This document shows, in pieces, positions 18,056 to 26,919 of a stretch of DNA of 48,337 nt (positions are counted from its first letter, which is position 1; the number at the start of each line of letters is the position of its first letter). The notes below the pieces were generated by a model. It did no database searches, was not told the origin of the DNA, and saw only the letters and a list, made by a program, of their open reading frames with translations. This DNA is from an uncultured Muribaculaceae bacterium. GTDB lineage: Bacteria; Bacteroidota; Bacteroidia; Bacteroidales; Muribaculaceae. Made by a program: the position numbers and the translations under genes. Location of the stretch: NCBI GenBank assembly GCA_910586975.1, contig CAJUKX010000020.1:1-48337 (forward strand), given 5' to 3'.

Positions 18056-18114
18056 ATAAAAATTTTTCGTTCTCTAAAATAACTTGTCAGCCGGTGGTTT
18101 TCGGATATTTTTTA

Positions 18115-18122
18115 TAACTTTG
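18115..18122 (+). promoter_or_regulatory. -7 promoter element of the GH30 gene
   Basis: TAACTTTG matches TAnnTTTG and lies 41 bases ahead of the ATG at 18164. A clear -33 TTTG is not seen. Confidence 0.55.
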
Positions 18123-18163
18123 CGCTTCAAGATTATTATTTATCAGGATATACCAATCTAATC

Positions 18164-19660
18164 ATGAATAAACTTCTGCTAACCGCGGCTGCGGCATTGA
18201 TTGTTGCCAACTATACTGCGGCTCAGACCTTTGAACATTATCAGTCAACTGACACAGACCGGTGGACAGCCGGAGGCACCATAAAGGCTTCTAAAGACGC
18301 TACAGGCCCTGTTGCTGTAAAAAGCGATAACTCGTCGCCCATAACCACTTTCCGACGCTGGGGTACAACTTTCAACGAGCAGGATTGGAAGGCTCTCGGC
18401 ATGCTCGCGCGCGATGAGCAGGACGAGATACTTAGCCGTGCGTTCGGCGACAACAGCGAGCTGCGCTTCTCAATGGGCCGTATTTCAATGAATGCCAACG
18501 ACTATGCACTCGACTGGTATTCGTGCAGCGATGTCGATGGCGATTTCGACCTCAGGCACTTCAACATCGAGCGCGACAAGCTCACAATCATCCCCTATAT
18601 ACGCGCTGCGCAGAAATATTGTCCCGACATGAGTTTCTGGATGTCGCCCTGGAGCCCTCCGGCATGGATGAAGGCCAATCATCACTATGCCGTACAAAGC
18701 AACCGCTACAACGATATGGATCCTCGGCTCGACCATCTGCTGTTTGGCGACAACGACCGCTCTGACAACGAGCAGGTTAATCCGGACAAACATCTGTTCC
18801 CGCGTCGCATGGCCGTACAGAGCTACTTCATCCAGGATCCACGATACTTGCAATGCTATGCCGATATGTTCAGCAAATTTGTCGACCTATACCGCGAGCA
18901 GGGTGTCAACATCAACATGGTGATGTATCAGAACGAAGCCTACAGCTACACGCCCTACCCCGGATGTCCGTGGGTAAGCGACGATATAATCCGCTTCAAT
19001 ATCGAATATCTCGCGCCTACGCTCAAGCAGAAGAATCCGGGTGTGGAGCTGTGCCTGGGTACATTCAACACCAACCGCTACGACCATGTGAAGGAACTGC
19101 TTTCCGACCCCCGCATGAAAGATAATATCAAGGGCGTGGGCTTCCAATGGGAGGGCGGCCAGATACTGCCACGCATACGCAGCGAGTATCCCGATTACAG
19201 ATATATCAGCACCGAGAGCGAGTGTGGCAACGGCTCGATGGACTGGAAAGCCGGCGAACACACATTCCACCTCATCAACCACTATATAGGCAACGGCTGT
19301 TCGGAATACAACAACTGGAATCTCATACTGCCCGACCGTGGTGAAAGCCGCTGGGGATGGAAGCAGAATGCTCTTGTACGCGTAAATTCCAAAGACCGTA
19401 CTTACGAGTATGTGCCCGAATGGTTTGCCTACCGCCATTACAGCAACTTTATTGGCGACGGATCCAAGATAGTAGGCTTCAAGCCCACAGGCGAAGAAAA
19501 GACTCCGGTTCTGGTGGCTCAGAATCCCGACGGAAAATATGTGGTGGTAGCGGGTAACTTCAGCGACGAAGCAAAGCAAATCAGCGTGATGGTAGGCAAC
19601 AAATACCTCAACACCACCCTGCCACCCCATTCATTCCACACCTTCGTACAAAAGAAATAG
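18164..19660 (+). CDS. Glycoside hydrolase family 30 (secreted beta-glycosidase)
   Basis: The 498-residue protein has a signal peptide (MNKLLLTAAAALIVANYTAAQ) and a GH30 barrel. SFWMSPWSPPAWMKAN is a family hallmark. The acid/base glutamate is Glu258 in MYQNEAYSYTPYPGCPW. The nucleophile is one of the two glutamates in ISTESECG (Glu351 or Glu353), and a beta-sandwich tail ends the protein. GH30 enzymes hydrolyse beta-glucosyl, beta-1,6-glucan or xylan linkages, and the exact substrate is not determinable. It has its own promoter and is followed by a convergent-gene terminator. I see no type IX sorting domain. Confidence 0.88.
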   Translation: MNKLLLTAAAALIVANYTAAQTFEHYQSTDTDRWTAGGTIKASKDATGPVAVKSDNSSPITTFRRWGTTFNEQDWKALGMLARDEQDEILSRAFGDNSELRFSMGRISMNANDYALDWYSCSDVDGDFDLRHFNIERDKLTIIPYIRAAQKYCPDMSFWMSPWSPPAWMKANHHYAVQSNRYNDMDPRLDHLLFGDNDRSDNEQVNPDKHLFPRRMAVQSYFIQDPRYLQCYADMFSKFVDLYREQGVNINMVMYQNEAYSYTPYPGCPWVSDDIIRFNIEYLAPTLKQKNPGVELCLGTFNTNRYDHVKELLSDPRMKDNIKGVGFQWEGGQILPRIRSEYPDYRYISTESECGNGSMDWKAGEHTFHLINHYIGNGCSEYNNWNLILPDRGESRWGWKQNALVRVNSKDRTYEYVPEWFAYRHYSNFIGDGSKIVGFKPTGEEKTPVLVAQNPDGKYVVVAGNFSDEAKQISVMVGNKYLNTTLPPHSFHTFVQKK

Positions 19661-19734
19661 CATCGAAACAGGGGGGCGACGGGGGAATACAGCCTGTATA
19701 GTAGCTGATTTCCACGATGTAACACACTTATATA

Positions 19735-19795
19735 CCAACACCCGCGCGGGAGTACCATGTGTTTGTTTCATGGCAAGCTCTCACGCGGGTGTTGG
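19735..19795. terminator. Bidirectional terminator between GH30 and Ca2+-ATPase genes
   Basis: CCAACACCCGCG pairs exactly with CGCGGGTGTTGG and the stem continues imperfectly inward. Both flanking genes end towards it (GH30 at 19660, ATPase at 19813), so it probably stops transcription from both sides. Confidence 0.75.
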
Positions 19796-19812
19796 CATGC
19801 TCATACATACTC

Positions 19813-22464
19813 TTACTTCTTGAACAGGCGCAGAAATTCGCCTATCCACAGCACGAGTGATGTTGCACCTATAATGATTACCCAGTCTATGAATTTGAGG
19901 GGTACCACTGTGAAGAATTCACCACCTATGGTCACAATTGCTATCTGCCCAAGAAGAATTGAAAGTGCTATCATTATGAAGCCTTTGCAGCCCTTGAAGT
20001 GGAATGCCGATCGCCCTGTCTCAAACGCGCGGGCATTGAACATATTCCAGAACTGCAGGAACACGAATATAGTGAAGAACAACGACAATTCGTATTTGCT
20101 GAGTCCTGTATCAGCACCCATCTCGGCTGTACCTATCTGGGTAAGGCAGGTGATATCGGTATGTTCAAAATAGTATAGCAGCCCGAGCAGGAAGAGGAAG
20201 AACACACCTCCCACTCCTATAATCAGTTTCCACATCGACGGGTTGATGATGAACGCCTCGCGTGCACGCGGCTTGTCTTTCATCACCGACTTAGATGGCG
20301 GCAGCGATGCAAGTGCCATTGCGGCAAAAGTATCCATTATGAGATTTACCCAAAGCATCTGTGTGACGGTGAGTGGAGATTCCATACCCATAAATGCTCC
20401 GAAAAGCACAATTAAGCATGCAGCCACATTAACGGTCATCTGGAAAAGTATAAAGCGCTGTATATTCCGGTATAGCGATCGTCCCCACATCACGGCGCGC
20501 CCGATAGATGAGAATGAATTGTCGATGATAGTTATATCGGAGGCGTCCTTGGCCACGGATGTGCCGTCGCCCATCGACAATCCTACATGCGCGGCTTTGA
20601 GTGCCGGGGCATCATTGGTGCCGTCGCCGGTCACTGCCACCACTTCGTTATTGGCTTGAAGAGCCTCTACCAGTCGTTTCTTGTCCATAGGGCGTGCGCG
20701 GGCTATGATCTTGAGGTCGCCCACACGCTCGCGCAGTTGGCTGTCTGAGAGCTCGGCAAATTCCACACCGGTGATTATATTGCGGTCAGAGTCGGCCTTA
20801 TCATTCCACAAGCCTATCTGACGTCCTATTTCCTTGGCTGTGCCGGGAGTGTCGCCGGTCACAATCTTCACTTTGATGCCGGCATTGAGCACTTCGCTCA
20901 CCGCATCGGGCACATCGGCACGCACGGGATCTGAGATAGCGACTATGCCGAGGAAGGTAAGATTGTCGGCCACCACCCTGTTGTTTTCTATGGTTTTGTC
21001 GCCATCGTTGAGTTCCTGATATGCAAAACCCAGGGTGCGCATGGCCTGATTCTGGTATTCGAGCAACCGGGCATCAATCTCGGCCTTGGATACTCCGCTT
21101 GTATTGCGGCACATACCATATACTATCTCGGGCGCGCCTTTCACATACATTATTTTCTTGCCGTTGGCCGAGCGTACCACAGTGGCCATGTACTTGCGCT
21201 CGGTGGTGAATGGCAACTCCTCTATGCGGCTTACATTATCGCGCAGGGCTGCGTAATCGGCTCCGCGGTCGCGCAACCACAGCAGCAGCGCTCCCTCGGT
21301 AGGATTGCCCAGCACCTGCACCTTATAGTCTGAGAGGTCAAGCTGTGCGGTAGAGTTTACGGCTATGCCCTCATACAGCACCTCGTCAGATGGATTGCCA
21401 AAGAAGTCAGCCTTGTACACCTGCATACGGTTCTGTGTGAGGGTGCCGGTCTTGTCGGTGCAGATTACGGTAGTGGCGCCCATTGTCTCGCAGGCATGCA
21501 TCTTGCGCACAAGATTGTTGGTCTTGAGCATGCGTCGCATCGAGTAGGCCAGCGACAAGGTTACGGCCATGGGCAGGCCCTCGGGTACGGCAACTACCAC
21601 AAGTGTAACCGCCACCATCAATGTCTGAAGCAAGAAAGCAAGGAATGCCACCCAGTTGAAATCGGGTACATTGATGATATACATCAGTATACGCCCGGCG
21701 ATTATGGCAATGGCAAATCCGTATGATATTTTGGTAATCAGACGCCCCAGGCCATCGAGCTGCTCATTGAGCGGGGTCTTTACACTGTCGTCGATCTGAG
21801 CGGCCTCAAATACCCGGCCGTTCTCGGTATTGTCGCCCACGGCCACTACCTCCATCACGCCATGGCCTTCCATCACCTTGGTGCCTCGCATCACGTGGTC
21901 GGAGGGGAAGGTGGCATCGGGGTCAAACTCGGCCCTGTCGGTCGTCTTGTGGCATATAGGCTCGCCGGTTAGCGTAGACTCGTCGATGCTGAGCGAAACG
22001 GCTTCGAGCAGGCGTCCGTCAGCCGGAATTTCCTCGCCGGTATTGAGTATCACAATATCGCCCACCACCACATCTTTCTTCGGAATCTGCATGGCATTGC
22101 CGTTGCGTATCACCTGAACGGGTTCATCATCATTCACCTGATTGAGCAGTTCAAATTCCTTGTCGGCCTTCATCTCGAAGAAGAAAGCCAGGCCGGTGGC
22201 CAGCAGTATGGCAATAAAGATACCTATAGGCTCGAAGAACACTGTGGCGCCCTGCTCAAGACCCCAGTACTCGTAGCACGAGATAAAAATCGACAGCACT
22301 CCGGCTATCATCAGAATTATGATGAGGGGGTCGCCGAATTTGTCAAGAAAGCGCTTCCACAGCGGTTCTTTTTCGGGCGGGGTGAGTATATTTACTCCGT
22401 TTTTAACGCGGCTCTCCGACACTTCGGCATCAGACAGTCCTTTATAGTGTTGTTTCTGCGACAT
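19813..22464 (-). CDS. Calcium-translocating P-type ATPase (PMCA-type)
   Basis: The 883-residue membrane pump has the full P2-type layout. The N-terminal cation-ATPase region is followed by the actuator loop with TGEP, helix M4 with VAVPEGLPMAVT, the phosphorylation site ICTDKTGTLTQN (Asp337), the KGAPE nucleotide motif and TGDGTNDAPALK. The C-terminal helices include NLIMDTFAAMALA. It probably exports Ca2+ or a similar divalent cation using ATP. The gene starts 16 bases after the HxlR regulator on the same strand, so they likely share a transcript. The family assignment is secure, while ion specificity is inferred. Confidence 0.93.
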   Translation of the reverse strand: MSQKQHYKGLSDAEVSESRVKNGVNILTPPEKEPLWKRFLDKFGDPLIIILMIAGVLSIFISCYEYWGLEQGATVFFEPIGIFIAILLATGLAFFFEMKADKEFELLNQVNDDEPVQVIRNGNAMQIPKKDVVVGDIVILNTGEEIPADGRLLEAVSLSIDESTLTGEPICHKTTDRAEFDPDATFPSDHVMRGTKVMEGHGVMEVVAVGDNTENGRVFEAAQIDDSVKTPLNEQLDGLGRLITKISYGFAIAIIAGRILMYIINVPDFNWVAFLAFLLQTLMVAVTLVVVAVPEGLPMAVTLSLAYSMRRMLKTNNLVRKMHACETMGATTVICTDKTGTLTQNRMQVYKADFFGNPSDEVLYEGIAVNSTAQLDLSDYKVQVLGNPTEGALLLWLRDRGADYAALRDNVSRIEELPFTTERKYMATVVRSANGKKIMYVKGAPEIVYGMCRNTSGVSKAEIDARLLEYQNQAMRTLGFAYQELNDGDKTIENNRVVADNLTFLGIVAISDPVRADVPDAVSEVLNAGIKVKIVTGDTPGTAKEIGRQIGLWNDKADSDRNIITGVEFAELSDSQLRERVGDLKIIARARPMDKKRLVEALQANNEVVAVTGDGTNDAPALKAAHVGLSMGDGTSVAKDASDITIIDNSFSSIGRAVMWGRSLYRNIQRFILFQMTVNVAACLIVLFGAFMGMESPLTVTQMLWVNLIMDTFAAMALASLPPSKSVMKDKPRAREAFIINPSMWKLIIGVGGVFFLFLLGLLYYFEHTDITCLTQIGTAEMGADTGLSKYELSLFFTIFVFLQFWNMFNARAFETGRSAFHFKGCKGFIMIALSILLGQIAIVTIGGEFFTVVPLKFIDWVIIIGATSLVLWIGEFLRLFKK

Positions 22465-22480
22465 GCTTAGTTGTTTCTGC

Positions 22481-22843
22481 TTAATTTATTTTATCTGAAT
22501 TTTCTATGGCCCAATCAACCAGGCCACCTAATACAGGCATAAGACTTTTGCCAAGCTCGGTGAGAGAATACTCCACCCGAGGAGGAATTTCCATATAGGT
22601 CTTGCGGCATATCAGATTATCACGTTCGAGACTTTTAAGGGTATCAGTCAATACCTTCGGCGAGATATCCGGTATAGCCTTTCCTATGGCGTTGAACCGT
22701 GTTGCCTCATTCTCTGCAAGAACACACAGTATGAGCATGTGCCACTTGCCTGAGAACTTAGATATAACGTTTCGGATGGGGCATTTGTCTATGCAAGTAT
22801 ATTTTTTTAAATTTTCTTGTAGTTCCAACGGTCTCATTTTCAA
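22481..22843 (-). CDS. HxlR-family transcriptional regulator
   Basis: The 120-residue winged-helix protein has the HxlR signature: CPIRNVISKFSGKWHMLILCVLAEN, RFNAIGKAIPDISPKVLTDTLKSLERDNLI and RVEYSLTELGKSLMPVLGGLVDWA. Cys17 and Cys21 near the N terminus resemble the redox-sensing cysteines of YodB/HypR-type members that react to quinones, aldehydes or thiol stress. The gene is divergent from a cupin gene and upstream of the Ca2+-ATPase on its own strand, so it may control both. A start at the second Met (22837) is also possible. Confidence 0.88.
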   Translation of the reverse strand: MKMRPLELQENLKKYTCIDKCPIRNVISKFSGKWHMLILCVLAENEATRFNAIGKAIPDISPKVLTDTLKSLERDNLICRKTYMEIPPRVEYSLTELGKSLMPVLGGLVDWAIENSDKIN

Positions 22844-22859
22844 AAATGCGTACTTTGAG

Positions 22860-22872
22860 GTAAGTATCTTAC
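22860..22872. promoter_or_regulatory. Candidate operator between hxlR-type gene and cupin gene
   Basis: GTAAG-TAT-CTTAC is a perfect 13-bp palindrome in the divergent spacer, 17 bases upstream of the HxlR start. By family knowledge, YodB/CatR-type HxlR proteins bind short inverted repeats of TTAC/GTAA character, so this is a plausible site. It is an inference. Confidence 0.4.
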
Positions 22873-22886
22873 ATCACCGTAACTTC

Positions 22887-22917
22887 TTGTTTTATAACGG
22901 GTTTTGCATTAACTTTG
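22887..22917 (+). promoter_or_regulatory. Promoter of the cupin gene
   Basis: TTG at 22887-22889 is followed after 20 bases by TAACTTTG (22910-22917), a good match to the Bacteroidota consensus. It leaves a leader of about 55 bases. Confidence 0.55.
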
Positions 22918-22980
22918 CGCTATCAAAATAAGAGCGGCTTACCGCCGCAAAGTTACTAATTTATAATCAACCACCCAAAT

Positions 22981-23391
22981 ATGAGCGAAGTAAAAGTATT
23001 GAACACCGGAGCCAAGTATGCCCATGCATCGGCAGGCTCATTGCAGAACATTGAAGGCAAGCTGTTTGTAAAGGATGCCGTAGGCGCAACCTCTTGCGAG
23101 ATTTCATTCGGCACTCTGCCCTCAGGAGCCGCTGTCCCCTTCTTCCACAGCCATAAGGATAATGAAGAAAACTACATAATACTGAGTGGAAGCGGCAAGT
23201 TTCAGGTTGACGATGATGTGTTCGACATAGCCGAAGGCTCGGTGATACGCGTGGCCACCAATTGCGACCGTAATATCAAGTGCACCTCAACCCATCCCAT
23301 GACCTACATCTGCATCCAGGCCAAGGAAGGCTCTCTGGGCAACTTCACCATGACCGACGCAGAAATCACCGAACGCGAAAACCTGCTTTAA
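22981..23391 (+). CDS. Single-domain cupin protein
   Basis: The 136-residue cytosolic protein has a cupin_2 fold with the metal-binding motif FFHSHKDNEENYIILSGSG (two His and a Glu) and the second motif AEGSVIRVATNCDRNIKC. Such proteins bind a metal and act as small dioxygenases, isomerases or quercetinase-like enzymes, often in stress responses. It is divergent from an HxlR regulator and may be its target. The substrate is unknown. It is followed by a strong hairpin at 23412-23455. Confidence 0.8.
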   Translation: MSEVKVLNTGAKYAHASAGSLQNIEGKLFVKDAVGATSCEISFGTLPSGAAVPFFHSHKDNEENYIILSGSGKFQVDDDVFDIAEGSVIRVATNCDRNIKCTSTHPMTYICIQAKEGSLGNFTMTDAEITERENLL

Positions 23392-23411
23392 TAGTTAAGA
23401 AACTCTCCACC

Positions 23412-23455
23412 GCTTTCAGGGGCTGATTCCACCACAGGATTCAGCCCCTGAAAGC
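23412..23455 (+). terminator. Terminator hairpin after the cupin gene
   Basis: A perfect 15-bp stem (GCTTTCAGGGGCTGA and its complement) encloses a 14-base loop. There is no T run, so it may act by structure alone. It lies between the cupin stop and the next promoter. Confidence 0.65.
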
Positions 23456-23470
23456 CATATCTGCATGATT

Positions 23471-23504
23471 TTTGCCTGTATTATCAAAAAAAATAGTACC
23501 TTTG
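23471..23504 (+). promoter_or_regulatory. Promoter of the rhamnogalacturonan lyase gene
   Basis: TTTG (23471-23474) is followed after 22 bases by TACCTTTG (23497-23504). It fixes translation at the ATG at 23540, because the upstream in-frame ATG at 23465 precedes the promoter. Confidence 0.6.
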
Positions 23505-23539
23505 TAACATCTAAATCAAATCTATACCATTTTTTCTTT

Positions 23540-25651
23540 ATGAAAAGCAAATTACTGATAGCCGGACTTGCCGCGCTGATGGCTGCACCTGCGGCCGACG
23601 CAATCCAATATACCGAGACTCTTAACAGAGGTGCCATAGTAATGAAGTCGGGCAAAAAAGCCTACCTGTCGTGGCGCAGCTTCACCACCGACAGCTCCGA
23701 TATGTACTTCGACATATACCGCGATGGCGAGAAAGTTAATGCCGCACCCATCACCGCTACTACCGACTACCTCGATGGCGACGGCGATATCAGCAAGCAT
23801 TATGTAATCAAAGCCATGCAGGACAACCGCGTGGTAGAGGAATTCTCGCCCTTGCAGTGGGCTTCTTCCCAACAAATCACACTCAACCGACCCGAGGGTG
23901 GCGTGGTTCCCGATAACACCACTTACACATACACACCCAACGACTGCTCGGTGGGCGATGTAGACGGTGACGGCGAATATGAATTATTCGTCAAATGGTA
24001 TCCCTCCAACGCTCAGGACAACTCCAATGGCGGCTATACCGGCAATACTATCATTGACTGCTACAAACTCGACGGCACTATGAAGTGGCGCGTTGACCTG
24101 GGCATTAACATACGCTCGGGCGCTCACTACACACAATTCATGGTGTATGACTTTGACGGCGACGGCCGCGCCGAGATGATATGCAAGACCGCTCCCGGCT
24201 CAAAGGACGGCACCGGCGCGTATGTAAACGCCGTGGCCACCGACGATGAGATTAAAGCCGCCGACAACGAGAAGGACTGGCGTACAAGCGCCGGACGTAT
24301 CAACGGCGGACAGGAATGGCTCACCGTGTTTGACGGTGAAAGCGGCAAGGCCGTACACACCATATTTTACAACCCCAACCGCAATACCAAGTTGGGCGGC
24401 GAAGCTGCCGGCACCTTCAACTGGGACGACCGCAGCGGCAAGACCGACAAGGGCAACTATGGCAACCGTGGCGAACGCTACCTGGCCTGCGTGGCTCACC
24501 TCGACGGCCTCGATGCCCTGCCCAGCGCTGTGATGTGCCGCGGATACTACACCTACTCATTCCTGTGGGCGGTTGACTTTGACGGCGAAAAGCTTACCAC
24601 AAGATGGCTGCACTCATCGCGCTCGACAACCAAATACACCGTGACCGACCGCGACGGCAACACTGAGACCTACACTCCGGGCCCGGCCACACGTGGCAGC
24701 GGCAGCGCCACAGCATACGGCAACGGCAACCACAACCTCACTGTGGGCGATGTTGACGGCGATGGCAAAGACGAGATTATATGGGGTGCTTGCGCTATAG
24801 ACGATGACGGCAAGCTGCTCTACGCCACAGGTTATGGCCACGGCGATGCCATTCATCTTGGCAAGATGATTCCCAACCGCGAAGGTCTGCAGGTATACGA
24901 CGTGCACGAATCGGCCCCCTACGGATGGGACCTCCACGATGCCGCTACCGGCGAAATAATCTTCAGTGCAGAAGCCACCAAAGATACCGGCCGAGGATGC
25001 GCTGCCGACATTGACCCCGACAGCGAGGGCTACGAAATGTGGGCCTCTTATGATGCCAAACCCCGCAGCGCCGTGACCGGCGAAGTGGTCAACAACGCTT
25101 CGCCCTCGATGAACTTCCGCATCTACTGGGACGGTGACCTGCAGGACGAACTGATGGACGGCAACAGCATCAAAAAATATAAAAACCGCTTCATGAACGC
25201 CTTGGCCAACCTTAAGGGCGCATCGTGCAACAGCACCAAGGCTACACCTTGCCTGTCGGCCGACATCCTGGGCGACTGGCGCGAAGAAGTGATACTCTGG
25301 GACGACAAGAACCCCGCCATCATCTACGTCAACACCACTACCAAGGCTTCAGAACACCGCGTACCTTGCCTTATGCAGGACCATACATACCGCATGGCTA
25401 TCTGCTGGCAGAACGTGGCTTACAACCAGCCCCCTCACCTCGGATACTATCTGCCCGACTATGTGAAGACTCTTGGTATAAACGATGTAAAAGCCGACAA
25501 TGCCTCGGGCATGCTCACTGTTTACACAATAGCAGGTCAACTCGTACTTAAAACCGAAGATGCAGCCACTGCCGCACTGTCGCAGCTCGAACCCGGTGTG
25601 TACATCGTGGAATACCCCGACGGACACAGCGAGAAAGTATCGGTGCACTAA
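23540..25651 (+). CDS. Rhamnogalacturonan lyase (PL11) with a type IX sorting domain
   Basis: The 703-residue product has a signal peptide ending near AAPAADA. It then carries the PL11 eight-bladed propeller with repeated calcium-binding segments (VGDVDGDGEYEL, VYDFDGDGRAEM, VGDVDGDGKDEI, CAADIDPDSEGYEM, LSADILGDWREE). PL11 enzymes cleave the rhamnose-galacturonate backbone of pectin. The last roughly 60 residues (VYTIAGQLVLK, LEPGVYIVEYPDGHSEKVSVH) resemble a type A T9SS C-terminal sorting domain, so the enzyme is probably exported through the T9SS encoded upstream. The start at 23540 is chosen from the promoter position and the signal peptide. A hairpin with the next promoter follows. Confidence 0.9.
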   Translation: MKSKLLIAGLAALMAAPAADAIQYTETLNRGAIVMKSGKKAYLSWRSFTTDSSDMYFDIYRDGEKVNAAPITATTDYLDGDGDISKHYVIKAMQDNRVVEEFSPLQWASSQQITLNRPEGGVVPDNTTYTYTPNDCSVGDVDGDGEYELFVKWYPSNAQDNSNGGYTGNTIIDCYKLDGTMKWRVDLGINIRSGAHYTQFMVYDFDGDGRAEMICKTAPGSKDGTGAYVNAVATDDEIKAADNEKDWRTSAGRINGGQEWLTVFDGESGKAVHTIFYNPNRNTKLGGEAAGTFNWDDRSGKTDKGNYGNRGERYLACVAHLDGLDALPSAVMCRGYYTYSFLWAVDFDGEKLTTRWLHSSRSTTKYTVTDRDGNTETYTPGPATRGSGSATAYGNGNHNLTVGDVDGDGKDEIIWGACAIDDDGKLLYATGYGHGDAIHLGKMIPNREGLQVYDVHESAPYGWDLHDAATGEIIFSAEATKDTGRGCAADIDPDSEGYEMWASYDAKPRSAVTGEVVNNASPSMNFRIYWDGDLQDELMDGNSIKKYKNRFMNALANLKGASCNSTKATPCLSADILGDWREEVILWDDKNPAIIYVNTTTKASEHRVPCLMQDHTYRMAICWQNVAYNQPPHLGYYLPDYVKTLGINDVKADNASGMLTVYTIAGQLVLKTEDAATAALSQLEPGVYIVEYPDGHSEKVSVH

Positions 25652-25671
25652 ATTTGCTTGTTTAGCAAATT
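25651..25671 (+). terminator. Short terminator-like hairpin after the lyase gene
   Basis: AATTTGCT pairs with AGCAAATT around a 5-base loop, directly at the stop codon. It overlaps the -33 element of the following promoter, so ending of one transcript and start of the next are interleaved. Confidence 0.45.
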
Positions 25672-25684
25672 ATATGTAAGTTTG
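25653..25684 (+). promoter_or_regulatory. Promoter of the malY-aroA-permease operon
   Basis: TTTG (25653-25656) is followed after exactly 20 bases by TAAGTTTG (25677-25684), matching both Bacteroidota elements. It lies 47 bases before the ATG at 25732. Confidence 0.65.
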
Positions 25685-25731
25685 CGTATTATTACAGTCG
25701 TTCAATACAGACACCCAAAAAGCTTCAGACC

Positions 25732-26919
25732 ATGAGTAAATACGATTTTGACAGAATCATCGACCGCCACGGTACTTATGCCACAAAATATGACGGACTC
25801 GTCCAAATGTTCGGTCGCAACGATGTGACCCCGCTGTGGATCGCCGACCTCGACTTTGCCGTATGTCCCGACATCACAGCGGCTCTGCGCCACCGCCTTG
25901 ATCACCCCGTGCTGGGCTACTCGGCTGCACCCGATTCATACTGGAACTCTATCATCAACTGGCAGCGCAAGCGTCATGGCTTTGATATCGAGCGCGACGA
26001 GATATGCTTCATACCCGGTGTGGTGAAGGGCATTGGCCTTGCCATCAACTACTTTTCGTCCAAAGGCGACAAAATAGTTATTCAGCCCCCGGTGTACCAC
26101 CCCTTCCGCATGGTTATCGAGGGTAATGAACGAATCGTGGCCGAAAATCCCCTGATTTTTGACGGCGAGAACTATCGTATGGACCTCGAAGGTCTTGCCG
26201 AAATCATCGAGCGCGAGAAGCCCACCATGATGATTCTTTGCAATCCTCACAACCCCATAGGCCTGCAGTGGGACAAGGAAACCCTGGCCGAAGTAGGCCG
26301 TCTGTGCCGCCGCGCCGGAATGGTAGTGGTGAGCGACGAAATCCACGGCGACCTCATGCTGCAGGGTCGCAAGCACATACCCTTTGCCGAATCTTCAGAG
26401 GACTCGCGTGCTGTTGCCGTTACCCTGGGCGCTCCCTCAAAGACATTCAACATCCCCGGGCTGGTAAGCTCGTGGATGGTGGTGAAAGACCCCGAGCTGC
26501 GCAAGGGATTCTATCACTGGCTCGAAGTCAACGAGTTCAACGCCCCCGTACTGGTGTCAGCTATCGGTGCCGAAGCCGCCTACAGCCACGGCGAGGAATG
26601 GCTCGACGAAATGCTGGCCTACGTGCAGGATAACATCGACTTCGTAGGCGACTACGTGAGCAGCAATATACCCGACGTGAAGGTGGTGAAGCCCGAGGCC
26701 TCGTTCCTTGTATGGCTCGATTTCACAGCCCTGGGTCTGGAACAGAAAGAACTCATGGACCTCTTGCTCAACGAAGCTCATGTGGCCTTGAACGATGGCT
26801 CTATGTTTGGCCGCCAGGGCGTAGGCTTCATGCGACTCAACGTGGGCACTCCACGCAGTGTATTGAAGGACGCGCTCGACCACATTGCCGCAGCTGTTGA
26901 AACCATAGTCAAGGCATGA
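25732..26919 (+). CDS. MalY/PatB-family PLP-dependent cystathionine beta-lyase / aminotransferase
   Basis: The 395-residue fold type I PLP enzyme has the PatB hallmarks: KYDGLVQMFGRNDVTPLWIADLDFAV, LCNPHNPIGLQWD, VVSDEIHGDLML and the PLP lysine in LGAPSKTFNIPGL (Lys237). PatB enzymes cleave cystathionine and other cysteine S-conjugates to a thiol, pyruvate and ammonia. Its stop overlaps the aroA start by 4 bases, so the pair is translationally coupled. An aminotransferase role in aromatic amino-acid metabolism would fit the aroA neighbour. Sequence alone does not separate the two. Confidence 0.87.
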   Translation: MSKYDFDRIIDRHGTYATKYDGLVQMFGRNDVTPLWIADLDFAVCPDITAALRHRLDHPVLGYSAAPDSYWNSIINWQRKRHGFDIERDEICFIPGVVKGIGLAINYFSSKGDKIVIQPPVYHPFRMVIEGNERIVAENPLIFDGENYRMDLEGLAEIIEREKPTMMILCNPHNPIGLQWDKETLAEVGRLCRRAGMVVVSDEIHGDLMLQGRKHIPFAESSEDSRAVAVTLGAPSKTFNIPGLVSSWMVVKDPELRKGFYHWLEVNEFNAPVLVSAIGAEAAYSHGEEWLDEMLAYVQDNIDFVGDYVSSNIPDVKVVKPEASFLVWLDFTALGLEQKELMDLLLNEAHVALNDGSMFGRQGVGFMRLNVGTPRSVLKDALDHIAAAVETIVKA

